Positions 17,465 to 27,426 of a stretch of DNA of 64,000 nt are shown in pieces. The DNA lies in assembly GCA_024687165.1 (NCBI GenBank), contig JAILEY010000038.1, positions 1-64,000 of the forward strand. The letters are read 5' to 3'. Positions within the stretch are counted from its first letter, which is position 1. Each line of letters begins with the position of its first letter. Under the pieces are notes generated by a model. The model did no database searches. It had not been told where the DNA came from and saw only the letters and a list, made by a program, of their open reading frames with translations. Source of the stretch: Treponema sp. GTDB lineage: Bacteria > Spirochaetota > Spirochaetia > Treponematales > Treponemataceae. Position numbers and translations under genes: made by a program.

Positions 17465-18781
17465 TTAGATTACAGTTCCGTCAGGGATAATTGCACCCTT
17501 ACGTATAACGATGATTCCTTCTGCGCTGTAGAATAATCCATGATCACCGTCATCGTATTTTTTACCGCTTACATTAATACAACAGTTGTTTCCAATATGA
17601 GCATTTTTATCGATGATTGCGCGTTCAATTTTACAGCCTCGACCAATACCCATATCCGGCTGCTTCTTCTTTTTGTTTGCAGCTTTTTCTTCTTCTGTTT
17701 CGTAGAAGTCTGCACCCATCATGATTACTCCCTTGAGGTCGCAGTCTTCGCGGATGATTGAGCGTACACCGATTACAGACTTTTTGATACTGCTGTCTGA
17801 AATAACACATCCTTCACTTGCAAGAGTAGAAGAAAGTGTTGCATTGTTGATTTTGCTTGGAGGGAGATTACTCATCTGTGTGTAAACAGGTTTTGTTTCC
17901 TCGTACATATTGAATGCAGGTACCGGATTTGTAAGGTCAAGTGTAGCATCGTAGAATGAGCGGATTGTACCGATATCTTCCCAGTAATCATTGAAGATAT
18001 AGCTTGAAACCTTTTTTGTTTTGATTGCCATTGGAATGATTTCTTTACCGAAGTCAGTCTTTTCGTTGTTAAGAAGTTCTTCCATTGTATCTGCGTTGAA
18101 TATGTAGATACCCATTGAAGCAAGATACTCTAAATCTGCAGGAAGGTTTCCGCGTGATTTTTCAGGAATTTTCCAGTGGTCAATGTTAAGGTCTGCGGCT
18201 GGTTTTTCCATAAATGCAGTGATTTTATTTGAATCATCAACCTGCATGATACCGAAACCTGTTGCATCGCGGCGGTTAACTGCTTTTGCTGCAATAGTAA
18301 TGTCTGAACCGCTTTCAATATGCTGATTCATGAATTCTTTAAGGTTCATCTTGTACAGCTGGTCGCCTGAAAGAATGATGTAATGTGTTGGTTTCTGAAC
18401 GCGGAAGTGTCCGAAGTTTTTGCGTACTGCGTCAGCTGTTCCTTCATACCATCCGGAATGTTCGAGAGTCTGTTCAGCAGCAAGAATTTCTACGAAGCCA
18501 CCTGAAAAACGGTCAAAGTTATAGGAATTATTGATGTGAAGATGAAGAGATGCTGAGTTGAACTGAGTCAGCAAATAAATCTTTTTATAACCTGAGTTAA
18601 TACAGTTTGAAATAGGGATATCAACAATACGATATTTACCACCGAATGGAACTGCAGGTTTAGATCTTTCTTTTGTAAGCGGGTAGAGACGTGTACCTTT
18701 TCCACCGCCAAGAATAATTGCCAGAACTCTTGGTTCTTCTTTCATTGTGTTTTTTGATGCCATATTCTTAAATTCCTCCAA
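17465..18781 (-). CDS. glgC: Glucose-1-phosphate adenylyltransferase
   Basis: AIILGGGKGTRLYPLTKERSKPAVPFGGKYRIVDIPISNCINSG, YEGTADAVRKN, LSGDQLYKMN. Confidence 0.93.
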   Translation of the reverse strand: MEEFKNMASKNTMKEEPRVLAIILGGGKGTRLYPLTKERSKPAVPFGGKYRIVDIPISNCINSGYKKIYLLTQFNSASLHLHINNSYNFDRFSGGFVEILAAEQTLEHSGWYEGTADAVRKNFGHFRVQKPTHYIILSGDQLYKMNLKEFMNQHIESGSDITIAAKAVNRRDATGFGIMQVDDSNKITAFMEKPAADLNIDHWKIPEKSRGNLPADLEYLASMGIYIFNADTMEELLNNEKTDFGKEIIPMAIKTKKVSSYIFNDYWEDIGTIRSFYDATLDLTNPVPAFNMYEETKPVYTQMSNLPPSKINNATLSSTLASEGCVISDSSIKKSVIGVRSIIREDCDLKGVIMMGADFYETEEEKAANKKKKQPDMGIGRGCKIERAIIDKNAHIGNNCCINVSGKKYDDGDHGLFYSAEGIIVIRKGAIIPDGTVI

Positions 18782-18895
18782 TATTCTTATGCAACTTCAT
18801 GTGATAAGATAATTATAAATCACATTTTCTAATTTGCAAGGAAAAGATTTATTTTGAGAAATTTAAATCGTTAAAATATGCTTAATTTGTAAGAA

Positions 18896-20506
18896 TCAGG
18901 TAAGTGATTTTTTATTCTGCTTTGCCAGAGTTGAATTTACAAGAAGTTCGCGGAAGTTGCTCTGTGGCATCGGCTTTGCGTAGTAGAATCCCTGTGCTAT
19001 GTCACAACCTATATTTTTGAGAAGATCGCACTGAGTTTTAGTTTCAACGCCTTCAGCTACAGTTGTAATATTGAGCTTCTTTGCCATTTCAATTACAGAT
19101 GTAATGATAACATTTTCCTTGATATTTTCAGGTCCTCCAGAAAGGAATTCTTTATCAAGCTTAATTACGTCTGCCGGCATGTTTTTAAGAAGATTTAATG
19201 ATGAATATCCTGCTCCAAAATCATCAACAGAAACGCCAAATCCTGCTTTTTTGATTTCACCCATCATCTTAATGAGGCGCTGCTGGTTGTCAAACATTAC
19301 GCTTTCTGTAAGTTCAACTTCAATTTTGTTATCCCCGATTTCATACTGAGAGGCAATATCCTTGAGTTCCTTTATTAAATTTGTGTTGTAAAGGTGACAG
19401 CGGCTTAAGTTGAATGATATTGTAAGTGGCGCATGATTTTTTGATTCAGGAGATTTATTCCAGTCGTCAAGGAACATGCAGACTTTTTTCAGTACGTATT
19501 TGTCAATTTTTTCAATAAATCCGTTGTCTTCAAAAAGCGGCACGAATTTAGCAGGCTGAAGAAATCCTTTTCTAGGGTTGTTCCATCTGATAAGAGCTTC
19601 TGCACCGATTACGCTTTCATCTTCAAACTTGAATTTTGGCTGGAAGAAAACTTCAAATTCCATGTTTTCAATTGCCTTATCCATTGTGAGCGTAATTTCG
19701 CGGTTCCACTCGTGGGCTTCGTTCATTTCTGCGGTATATTCTATTACTCGGTGAGTTGCGTAGTTATTTTTGCAGAGCTTTTGGGCAAGATTAGCTTTAT
19801 CAATCATCGATTCTACGGAAGAATCAGGCTTGTCGATGTAGTAAACACTTGTTGTAAAATCTAGATTGTAATCGCCATGAATAAGATCCTTTATTGCATC
19901 TTCTACGCATGTCATTGTAAATACACGTTCTTCTATGCTCCAGAAGAAATCCGGGCTTTTCATGAAGAAAATAAAATTATCCGCATAGAAACGGCATACT
20001 GCTTCATTCTGTTTACAGTGCGAAACAAAATTTCTTGCAAGTCTTCTAAGAACTTTATTACCGACTATTACGCCGTATGTTTCATTTATAAAGCGGAAGT
20101 TATCAACATTGAATGAAAGAATCAGGTATTCGTTTGGTTTTGCGTTTTTAAGTGTTTTTTGAAGGTGTTTTTCAAATGTAGAAAATGTAGAAATCCCCGT
20201 AATGTTGTCTTTGTCTGCAATTATCTTCTTTTTGTGAAGAACAAGAACCATTATGGAAATAATAAGAAGGATTACAGTTGTTGCAAGTAAAATAAAGTAT
20301 ATGTGATATGTAGATTTTGCAATTGTTACCGATTTTGATTCAGCACCGCAGACACCAGTAAAAATCAGTGAGAGGAAAGATAGTAGAAGGTATTTAATTG
20401 AAAAAAACGATTTGTTGCTCATGAAGCTGAAATTCCCTCTTAAATAGAAATATTTTCCTCTCTCACCACTTGAGCCAAGTATACAGTCAAAAAAAGAATA
20501 GCACAA
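18896..20506 (-). CDS. GGDEF (degenerate)/EAL domain membrane protein, probable c-di-GMP phosphodiesterase
   Basis: EALIRWNNP, SVDDFGAGYSSLNLLKNMPADVIKLDK, VAEGVET intact in the EAL domain; the GGDEF position reads RFYADNF. Confidence 0.88.
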   Translation of the reverse strand: MCYSFFDCILGSSGERGKYFYLRGNFSFMSNKSFFSIKYLLLSFLSLIFTGVCGAESKSVTIAKSTYHIYFILLATTVILLIISIMVLVLHKKKIIADKDNITGISTFSTFEKHLQKTLKNAKPNEYLILSFNVDNFRFINETYGVIVGNKVLRRLARNFVSHCKQNEAVCRFYADNFIFFMKSPDFFWSIEERVFTMTCVEDAIKDLIHGDYNLDFTTSVYYIDKPDSSVESMIDKANLAQKLCKNNYATHRVIEYTAEMNEAHEWNREITLTMDKAIENMEFEVFFQPKFKFEDESVIGAEALIRWNNPRKGFLQPAKFVPLFEDNGFIEKIDKYVLKKVCMFLDDWNKSPESKNHAPLTISFNLSRCHLYNTNLIKELKDIASQYEIGDNKIEVELTESVMFDNQQRLIKMMGEIKKAGFGVSVDDFGAGYSSLNLLKNMPADVIKLDKEFLSGGPENIKENVIITSVIEMAKKLNITTVAEGVETKTQCDLLKNIGCDIAQGFYYAKPMPQSNFRELLVNSTLAKQNKKSLT

Positions 20507-20583
20507 GTAGATTTATAGTTTTTAGAGATTTAACTGCTTAATATAAACTTAAATAGTGTAAAAATGATAAAAAAAATAATACT

Positions 20584-20609
20584 TAACTAAATTTTTTAAT
20601 ATCCGATAA
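20584..20609 (+). promoter_or_regulatory. Putative sigma-28 (FliA)-type promoter upstream of the first flagellar gene
   Basis: TAAC - N14 - TCCGATAA, close to the sigma-28 consensus. Confidence 0.45.
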
Positions 20610-20627
20610 ATAAATAGAGGTTATTTT

Positions 20628-21428
20628 ATGATTAGAGGTTGGTATATTGGAGCAAGTGGAATGAATGTACAGCAGAACAGGCTGGACACTATTTCCAATA
20701 ATCTTGCAAACGTAGATACTACAGGATTTAAAAAAGAAACTCCTGTCAGCAAAGAATTCAGCGAACTCCTTCTCAGAAGAACTCAGGCAGATGGAGTTTA
20801 TCATACATCGCTTGGATCTGCAGATGCTGCACCTATAATCGGTACAATCGGTCTTGGAGCAGAAACAAATGAATTGTTTACAGATTTCACCCAGGGCTCT
20901 TTCAAAAATACAGATACAAAAACAGACTTCGCACTTGCAGATAAAGGATTTTTTGCAGTTCATACTCCAGACGGTGAGCGCTATACACGCAACGGAAACT
21001 TTCATCTTGGAAAAGAAGGAATTCTTCTTACAAAAGACGGATATCCGGTTCAGGGTGAAAATGGTGCAATCTATCTTGAAGATGATAAGTTTTTTGTAAA
21101 TCAGGATGGAATGATTTACACTTCAAAAGACAATACTCTTGTAGACAGAATTAAAATCGTAAGATTTGATAATGAAAGATATCTTCAGAAGCAGGGAAAT
21201 TCCATGTGGAAGACAACACAAACTTCTGGGGAAGCTTATATTGCTGAAGGAAATGAGCGTCCTCGTGTTATGCAGGGATATACAGAAACAAGCAATGTAA
21301 ATGTTGTAAATGAAATGGTTCAGATGATTGAAGTGAACCGTGCATATGAAGCAAACCAGAAGACAGTTCAGACTGAAGACAGCATGATGGATACTCTCTG
21401 GTCAAAAGTTGTAACAGTTAACAGATAA
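20628..21428 (+). CDS. flgF: Flagellar hook-basal body (rod) protein, FlgF/FlhO type
   Basis: MIRGWYIGASGMNVQQNRLDTISNNLANVDTTGFKKE; C-terminal VNVVNEMVQMIEVNRAYEANQKTVQTEDSMM. Confidence 0.85.
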   Translation: MIRGWYIGASGMNVQQNRLDTISNNLANVDTTGFKKETPVSKEFSELLLRRTQADGVYHTSLGSADAAPIIGTIGLGAETNELFTDFTQGSFKNTDTKTDFALADKGFFAVHTPDGERYTRNGNFHLGKEGILLTKDGYPVQGENGAIYLEDDKFFVNQDGMIYTSKDNTLVDRIKIVRFDNERYLQKQGNSMWKTTQTSGEAYIAEGNERPRVMQGYTETSNVNVVNEMVQMIEVNRAYEANQKTVQTEDSMMDTLWSKVVTVNR

Positions 21429-21449
21429 TCATTAATCGGGGGATAAAAA

Positions 21450-22244
21450 ATGGTAAGAAGTTTATGGAATGCAGCTACCGGAATGAACGGTCAGCAGATG
21501 AATATTGATACAATTTCAAACAACCTTTCTAACGTAAATACAACAGGTTTCAAGCAGCATAGAGCTGAGTTTGAAGACCTTATGTATCAGAATGTAAAAC
21601 TTGCAGGAACTCCTGCTACAGAAGATACAGTTACTCCTGTAGGACATCAGATGGGATCCGGTGTAAAAGTTGGTGCTACACAGCGCATCATGACACAGGG
21701 ATCTTTGCAGGCAACTGGAGTTGATACAGACGTTGCTGTTGTCGGTGACGGATTTTTCCGTGTTCAGCAGTATGACGGATCATGGGCTTATACCCGCGAC
21801 GGTTCTTTTAAGGTTGATTCAACTGGTCAGCTTGTAACTGCAAATGGTCTTAGAGTTCAGCCTGAAATTATTCTTCCTGAAGGATTCCAGCTTGAAACAC
21901 TTACAATTACAGATCACGGAAAAGTAAGTGTAAAAGTAAACGGTGAGCTTGAACCTGTTGAAGTAGGTCAGCTTGAACTTTACAGATTCCCGAATGCTGT
22001 TGGTCTTGAAAATACAGGAGATAACCTGTACAAGGTAACAAATGCTTCTGGAGAACCTATCGCCGGAATTCCAGGTATTGAAGGAATGGGTGTTACAAAG
22101 CATAAGTTTATTGAAATGAGTAACGTTTCAGTTGTAAATGAAATGGTTCAGATGATTGTTGCACAGAGAGCTTATGAGTTCAATTCAAAAGCAATCCAGA
22201 CAAGTGATACAATGCTTCAGACTGCAGCAAGCCTTAAGCGTTAA
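21450..22244 (+). CDS. flgG: Flagellar basal-body rod protein FlgG
   Basis: MVRSLWNAATGMNGQQMNIDTISNNLSNVNTTGFKQHRAEFEDLMYQNVK; C-terminal MIVAQRAYEFNSKAIQTSDTMLQTAASLKR. Confidence 0.93.
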   Translation: MVRSLWNAATGMNGQQMNIDTISNNLSNVNTTGFKQHRAEFEDLMYQNVKLAGTPATEDTVTPVGHQMGSGVKVGATQRIMTQGSLQATGVDTDVAVVGDGFFRVQQYDGSWAYTRDGSFKVDSTGQLVTANGLRVQPEIILPEGFQLETLTITDHGKVSVKVNGELEPVEVGQLELYRFPNAVGLENTGDNLYKVTNASGEPIAGIPGIEGMGVTKHKFIEMSNVSVVNEMVQMIVAQRAYEFNSKAIQTSDTMLQTAASLKR

Positions 22245-22295
22245 GATATGAAAACAAAATAATGTAAAAAATAAAATCTTCGGGTGAAGGGGAAC

Positions 22296-22332
22296 AGCCG
22301 CTTTCTGTGGGAGGAAGGCGGCATTTTTTTTT
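22296..22332 (+). terminator. Rho-independent terminator after flgG
   Basis: GCCGCTTTCTGTGGGAGGAAGGCGGC followed by a run of T. Confidence 0.6.
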
Positions 22333-22335
22333 GCT

Positions 22336-22361
22336 TAAATTTATTTTTATAATGCCGATAA
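22336..22361 (+). promoter_or_regulatory. Putative sigma-28 (FliA)-type promoter upstream of the rod-binding protein gene
   Basis: TAAA - N14 - GCCGATAA, near-exact match to the sigma-28 consensus. Confidence 0.65.
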
Positions 22362-22392
22362 ATTTAGTGAGAGACTTTTTAGAGGTGATTTT

Positions 22393-22962
22393 ATGGCAAT
22401 GGGAATTTCAGGTTATGGAATAACAGGTACACTCGGCGACGGAAATGTCGGTGTTGATACATCCCTTATGCAGAAAGAAGCAAACCGTTTTGCAGATCTT
22501 GTAAAGGAAAGTCAGAGACAGCAGGCATTAGCTCTTGCATCTTCTCCATCTTCAGATACTCACATTGGGACTGGAGTTTCTTCAAGTCAGATTTCAAGAA
22601 ATCATAGATTGAACGGCGATTACACAATGGGATTTGCCGGAACTTATACGTCTCAAGCTGATAAATCGTCTGCACCTAGAGGCTTTGCTATGGGGGCAAA
22701 AAATAAAGACGGTTCTAATGCGACGATTGACAGAACAAGTGAACTTTATGAACAGTCCATGGAACTTGAAAATTACATGGTAAAAATGATGATGTCTTCT
22801 ATGCGCAATTCAATTACACATACATCTCTTGCTGAAGGAAACGATTATGCAAGAAAGATGTATGATGACATGATGTATGACAACATGGCTGAAGCAATGA
22901 CAAAAAATGCAGGTTTTGGTCTTGCAGATAAAATTTATCTTGAATTAAGCGGTCAGAGATAA
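22393..22962 (+). CDS. Flagellar rod-binding (FlgJ N-terminal-like) protein
   Basis: Position next to flgFG; C-terminal ELENYMVKMMMSSMRNSITHTSLAEGNDYARKMYDDMMYDNMAEAMTKNAGFGLADKIY. Confidence 0.78.
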   Translation: MAMGISGYGITGTLGDGNVGVDTSLMQKEANRFADLVKESQRQQALALASSPSSDTHIGTGVSSSQISRNHRLNGDYTMGFAGTYTSQADKSSAPRGFAMGAKNKDGSNATIDRTSELYEQSMELENYMVKMMMSSMRNSITHTSLAEGNDYARKMYDDMMYDNMAEAMTKNAGFGLADKIYLELSGQR

Positions 22963-22988
22963 AATCTGTAAATATTAAAATTTAATTT

Positions 22989-23020
22989 TCAAGCTTGAGA
23001 TTTATATTTCAAGCTTTTTT
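22989..23020. terminator. Terminator between convergent genes
   Basis: AAGCTTGA-loop-TTCAAGCTT followed by TTTTTT. Confidence 0.6.
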
Positions 23021-23030
23021 TTATTTGCTT

Positions 23031-24203
23031 TTATTTTTCTTCAAAATTTTTATCAACTGCTTTGAATGTAATTTCAAGGAAAAAAATATTTAAAAGTGAA
23101 AATAAGAGTACATAATACGGCATGATAAAAATTCCAAAGACCTGCTGAAGATGTCCAAAAATCATCGGCATAAAAGTTGTCCCCGTATATGCGGAAGCCA
23201 TTTGTAATCCGATTACAGATGCACTGTATTTTTTCCCAAAGTTAACAGGTGCCATATGCTGAATTGCAGGATAAACCGGTCCCATTCCACAGCCGCTGAT
23301 TATAAATCCTGCTGCCGCGTAATAATAATTTGAAGTGGGAATTATAATCAGAATAATTCCAAAAAGTTCAATTATAAATCCTGCTCTGATTAAAAGTCTG
23401 TCTCCTGCTTTATTTGAAACAATCCCTGAAATAATTCTTCCGATCATAAGTCCTGCAAAAATCAGGGATCCAAATGAGGCTATAACTTCTTCACTTATTC
23501 CTGATTTTGTTCCGGCAAAATAGCTTGAGGTCCATAAAAAACAAGTTGCTTCTCCTGAGCAGTATGAAAAAAATGCAATCATTGTAAACATAACGCCAGG
23601 ATGTAAAAGAGTTTTTCGTATTCCTGCACTTTGATTTTTCTCTTCATTTTCTGTGGTTGAATTCTTTTTCCATAGAGGAAATGATAAAATACAGACAAAT
23701 AAAATTCCAAGCTGAATAAAAGAAACCCATCGATAGCCTTCATTCCATCTTGCATATTTTAATGCTAGTGCCATGATGTTAGGACTTATTACAGCACCCA
23801 TTCCGTAAAAACAATGTAAAAAGTTCATCACGGAACCGGAAAAATTATTTGCAACATAATGATTAACTGCAGAATCAATCGCTCCTGCTCCAAGTCCGTA
23901 TGGAACCACAAAAATAAAAAGCATCCAGTATTCACTGCAGAAAGAAAATCCTGCAAGTCCGATTACGCTTAAAAAAACAGAAAAACTGATAATCCATTTT
24001 GTTTCAAATCGTTTTATGACTTTAGGACTTACAAGTGCAGATATTATCGTCATAAATGCAATTGCCATATATATAAAGCCTGCGTAAGAAGACGGAACAT
24101 TAAACACTCCCTGCATTACAGGCCATGCAGATCCTAAAAGAGAATCAGGAAGTCCCAGGCTTATGAAAACAAGATAAATTATAGCAAGCAGAAGTGATGC
24201 CAT
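23031..24203 (-). CDS. Major facilitator superfamily transporter
   Basis: About 12 hydrophobic segments; LPDSLLGSAWPVMQGVFNVPSSYAGFIYMAIAFMTIISALVSP. Confidence 0.82.
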   Translation of the reverse strand: MASLLLAIIYLVFISLGLPDSLLGSAWPVMQGVFNVPSSYAGFIYMAIAFMTIISALVSPKVIKRFETKWIISFSVFLSVIGLAGFSFCSEYWMLFIFVVPYGLGAGAIDSAVNHYVANNFSGSVMNFLHCFYGMGAVISPNIMALALKYARWNEGYRWVSFIQLGILFVCILSFPLWKKNSTTENEEKNQSAGIRKTLLHPGVMFTMIAFFSYCSGEATCFLWTSSYFAGTKSGISEEVIASFGSLIFAGLMIGRIISGIVSNKAGDRLLIRAGFIIELFGIILIIIPTSNYYYAAAGFIISGCGMGPVYPAIQHMAPVNFGKKYSASVIGLQMASAYTGTTFMPMIFGHLQQVFGIFIMPYYVLLFSLLNIFFLEITFKAVDKNFEEK

Positions 24204-24343
24204 TTTTTTTCTCCAGTAAAATGTAGAAACTTTTCATCGCGATTATAAACATTTTAAGTAAAAAACATAAGATATTCCCTATAAAAATTTCATTCTGATT
24301 TTTTATTTTCAACGATTATTAAATTTGTTATAATGAAGACATT

Positions 24344-25840
24344 ATGAATAATAAAGATCTTCCCGTAGATTTGAACGGGGTAAAATTTCATTTTGTCGGA
24401 ATCAAGGGAACTGGAATGGTAGCCCTTGTTGAAATATTAAATGCCCGTGGTGCTATAATTTCAGGCAGCGATGTCAGTGAACGGTTTTACACTGATGAAG
24501 TTCTTGAAAAACTTGGAATCAAGCCTCTGGAATTTTCTGAGAAAAATGTAACTTCAGATATTGATTTTGTAATTTATTCTTCAGCATATTCACCTGAAAA
24601 AAATCCTGATTTAATTTCTGCTGTTAAACAGAATAAGCCGATGATGCTTTACAGTGAGGCCCTTGGTGCATTCAGTAAAACTGCATACAGCTGTGGAATC
24701 TGCGGTGTTCATGGAAAGACGACAACTACGGGTCTTACAGGAACGTTGCTTAAAGAACTTCCGCTTAATACTCAGATTCTTGCAGGAAGTATCATTTCTT
24801 CTTTTGGAAATTCATGTACTTCTACAAATAAAAAAGAAGATTCAAGCGGTGTAAATTATTTTGTTGCAGAAACCTGTGAATATCAGCGTCACTTTATGGC
24901 ATTTAATCCGCAGAAAATAATTTTAACTTCTGTAGAAAGTGATCATCAGGATTATTATCCGACTTTTGCAGACATCCAGAATGCTTTTGTTGATTATATC
25001 TGCAAGCTCCCGAAATATGGAACTTTGATTTATTGCGCTGATGATAAAGGTGCTGTTGAAACTGCGGAAATTGCAAAATCAAAAAGAAGCGACATTAAAT
25101 ATGTTCAGTATGGAGAAAATGCAGTTGGTGATTATAAGGTAACGTTAGGTTCTGTTGAAAATGGACGTCAGCATTTTAATATTGCTGTTGCTGGAGAATG
25201 CTGTCTTTGTGTCCCTGGTGCCCATAATGTTAAAAATGCCGCCGCTGCTTTTGCTCTTTGTGTTGAAATTATGAAGGAAGATGGTCTTAATGCTTCTGAT
25301 TATTTTAAAAATTTAAAAGAAGGACTTGAAAAGTTTTCTGGTGGAAAAAGAAGAAGTGAAATTGTTGGAAGAAAAAAGAATTCAAATGGTGATGAAATAA
25401 TTTTTATTGATGATTATGGTCATCATCCGACTGCAATAAAAACTACACTTAAAGGCTACAGGGATTTTTACAGTCATCACAAAATCATCGTGGATTTTAT
25501 GAGTCACACTTACACTCGAACTGCAGCTCTGCTTGATGAATTCGCTTCAAGTTTTGAAAGTGCTGATGTAGTTATTTTGAATAAAATTTATGGAAGCGCC
25601 CGTGAAGATGCAAGTGCTGCAAATGTAACTGGAAAAACTTTAGCAGATAAAGCCCTTGAATATTCAAAAAAATACGGTAACAAAGTAATTTATGCAGAAG
25701 AATTTGAAGAGGCTGCAGAAAAAGCCTTTGAGATTTTAAGTGAAAAATGTGATTCAAAGTACAGTGACGGATATCTGTTTGTTACAATGGGTGCCGGCGA
25801 TAACTGGAAAGTTGGTAAAAAGATTATTGAAAAATTATAG
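24344..25840 (+). CDS. murC: Mur ligase family protein, UDP-N-acetylmuramate--L-alanine ligase type
   Basis: FHFVGIKGTGMVALVEIL, GVHGKTTTTGL, PGAHNVKNAAAAFAL, IDDYGHHPTAIKTTL. Confidence 0.82.
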   Translation: MNNKDLPVDLNGVKFHFVGIKGTGMVALVEILNARGAIISGSDVSERFYTDEVLEKLGIKPLEFSEKNVTSDIDFVIYSSAYSPEKNPDLISAVKQNKPMMLYSEALGAFSKTAYSCGICGVHGKTTTTGLTGTLLKELPLNTQILAGSIISSFGNSCTSTNKKEDSSGVNYFVAETCEYQRHFMAFNPQKIILTSVESDHQDYYPTFADIQNAFVDYICKLPKYGTLIYCADDKGAVETAEIAKSKRSDIKYVQYGENAVGDYKVTLGSVENGRQHFNIAVAGECCLCVPGAHNVKNAAAAFALCVEIMKEDGLNASDYFKNLKEGLEKFSGGKRRSEIVGRKKNSNGDEIIFIDDYGHHPTAIKTTLKGYRDFYSHHKIIVDFMSHTYTRTAALLDEFASSFESADVVILNKIYGSAREDASAANVTGKTLADKALEYSKKYGNKVIYAEEFEEAAEKAFEILSEKCDSKYSDGYLFVTMGAGDNWKVGKKIIEKL

Positions 25841-25890
25841 AATTAACGTTTGTTAGTTGACTGATGAACGTTAGTTTTGAGAGGTAAAAA

Positions 25891-26760
25891 ATGAATTCAA
25901 TGACAGGATATGGTTTTAAAGAAACCGTTGTAGAAAATACTCAGATCAGCGTTGAGATTAAATCTGTAAATTCAAGATTTCTTGATCTGAATATCAATAT
26001 ACCGTCTTTTTTAAATCCGATTGAAGCTCGCTTACGAAAGTTAGTTAGCGAAAAAATTGTTCGCGGAAAGATTGATCTTACGATTCGAGTGCATGATAAC
26101 AATTCAACTGTAAAGGTTTCTGCTTCTCCTGCCGCAGCCAAAATGTACAATGAGGCAATTCTTGAAGTTGCAAAGGCTCTGGGAAAGTCAGAATCAGATG
26201 TTCCTCTTGGTCTTATAATTTCGCAGGACGGAGTTTTGAATGTTGTTCATGAATATGATGCTGAAACTTACTGGACAAAAATTGAAAAGATTTTTACTGA
26301 AGTTCTTGAACAGTTTGTTGCAGACAGAAGTCGTGAAGGTGAAAATTTAAAGAAAGATCTTCTTGAAAAGCTTTCTGTTCTTGATGAATGTGCAGCATTC
26401 TTTAAGGAATGGCAGCCGAAAATGGAAGGTAAATTCCGCGAACAGATTACTGCAAAATTTAATGAGCTTCTCGGTGACAGAGTTGATGAAAATCGAATTA
26501 TGAGTGAAACTGCAGCGATGATTGTTAAGTATACAATTAATGAGGAAATCATCAGACTGCACAGTCATCTTAAGGCTTTGCGCGATGAAATAAATACGAA
26601 TCCTGTTCCAGGTAAAAAACTTGATTTTATCTGTCAGGAAGCAAATAGAGAAATAAATACAATCGGCAGTAAAAATCAGTTTACGGAAGTTGGAGCAAAA
26701 GTTATTGCTGCAAAAGATGCTCTTGAAAATATTAGAGAGCAGTCAAAAAATGTTGAGTAA
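25891..26760 (+). CDS. YicC/YloC family endoribonuclease
   Basis: MNSMTGYGF..., SVEIKSVNSRFLDLNINIPSFL, C-terminal GKKLDFICQEANREINTIGSK. Confidence 0.92.
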   Translation: MNSMTGYGFKETVVENTQISVEIKSVNSRFLDLNINIPSFLNPIEARLRKLVSEKIVRGKIDLTIRVHDNNSTVKVSASPAAAKMYNEAILEVAKALGKSESDVPLGLIISQDGVLNVVHEYDAETYWTKIEKIFTEVLEQFVADRSREGENLKKDLLEKLSVLDECAAFFKEWQPKMEGKFREQITAKFNELLGDRVDENRIMSETAAMIVKYTINEEIIRLHSHLKALRDEINTNPVPGKKLDFICQEANREINTIGSKNQFTEVGAKVIAAKDALENIREQSKNVE

Positions 26761-26789
26761 GACTGCATAATAATATAAGGAGAAAAATT

Positions 26790-27335
26790 ATGAAGATGAA
26801 TAAGGATCTTAGAATTGCGATCAGTGGAAAATCTGGATGTGGAAATACTACAGTGAGCACTTTACTTGCAGAAAAACTTGGAGTTAAGCTCATTAATTTT
26901 ACATTTCGTCAGCTTGCCGCAGAAAAAGGACTTACTCTTGCGCAGGTAATTGAAAACGCAAAAACTGATGACAGTTATGATATTGCAGTTGATACTAGAC
27001 AGGTTGAACTTGCTCGTGCGGAACCTTGTGTTCTTGGAAGCCGTCTTGCAATCTGGATGCTTAAAGAAGCAGATCTTAAAGTTTATCTTATGGCAGATGA
27101 TGATGTACGTGCAAAAAGAATTCTCAACAGAGAAGGTGGAGATTTAAATGCAATCAAAGAATTTACTTCTATGCGTGACAGTGAAGACAGCCGCCGCTAC
27201 CTTAAGCTTTATGATATTGATAATTCAAAATTTGATTTTGTAGATCTTAAGATTGACACTGCATTGTATAATCCGGAACAGATTGTTGAATTGATTCTTA
27301 AGGAGCTGAAAAATAAAGACTTTATTGAAATGTAA
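26790..27335 (+). CDS. Cytidylate kinase-like family protein
   Basis: RIAISGKSGCGNTTVSTLLAEKLGVKLINFTFRQLAAEKGL P-loop, NREGGDLNAIKEFTSMRDSEDSRRYLKLYDID. Confidence 0.82.
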   Translation: MKMNKDLRIAISGKSGCGNTTVSTLLAEKLGVKLINFTFRQLAAEKGLTLAQVIENAKTDDSYDIAVDTRQVELARAEPCVLGSRLAIWMLKEADLKVYLMADDDVRAKRILNREGGDLNAIKEFTSMRDSEDSRRYLKLYDIDNSKFDFVDLKIDTALYNPEQIVELILKELKNKDFIEM

Positions 27336-27383
27336 ACCCAGTGGTAGGTTTTTATGGCTGATGATTTCGGTCGAAAATAAATC

Positions 27384-27426
27384 CCTTTGGTATATTCAGT
27401 AACACTGCGTATTCAAAGGAATTTTT
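27384..27426. terminator. Terminator between convergent cytidylate kinase-like gene and pbpC
   Basis: TCCCTTTGGTATATTCAG-loop-TGCGTATTCAAAGGA followed by ATTTTTT. Confidence 0.55.

Noticed and set aside
25841-25890. AACGTT(TG)TTAGTT / AACGTTAGTT repeats before the yicC-like gene
   Set aside because: Only two imperfect short copies in an AT-rich spacer; not distinguishable from chance.
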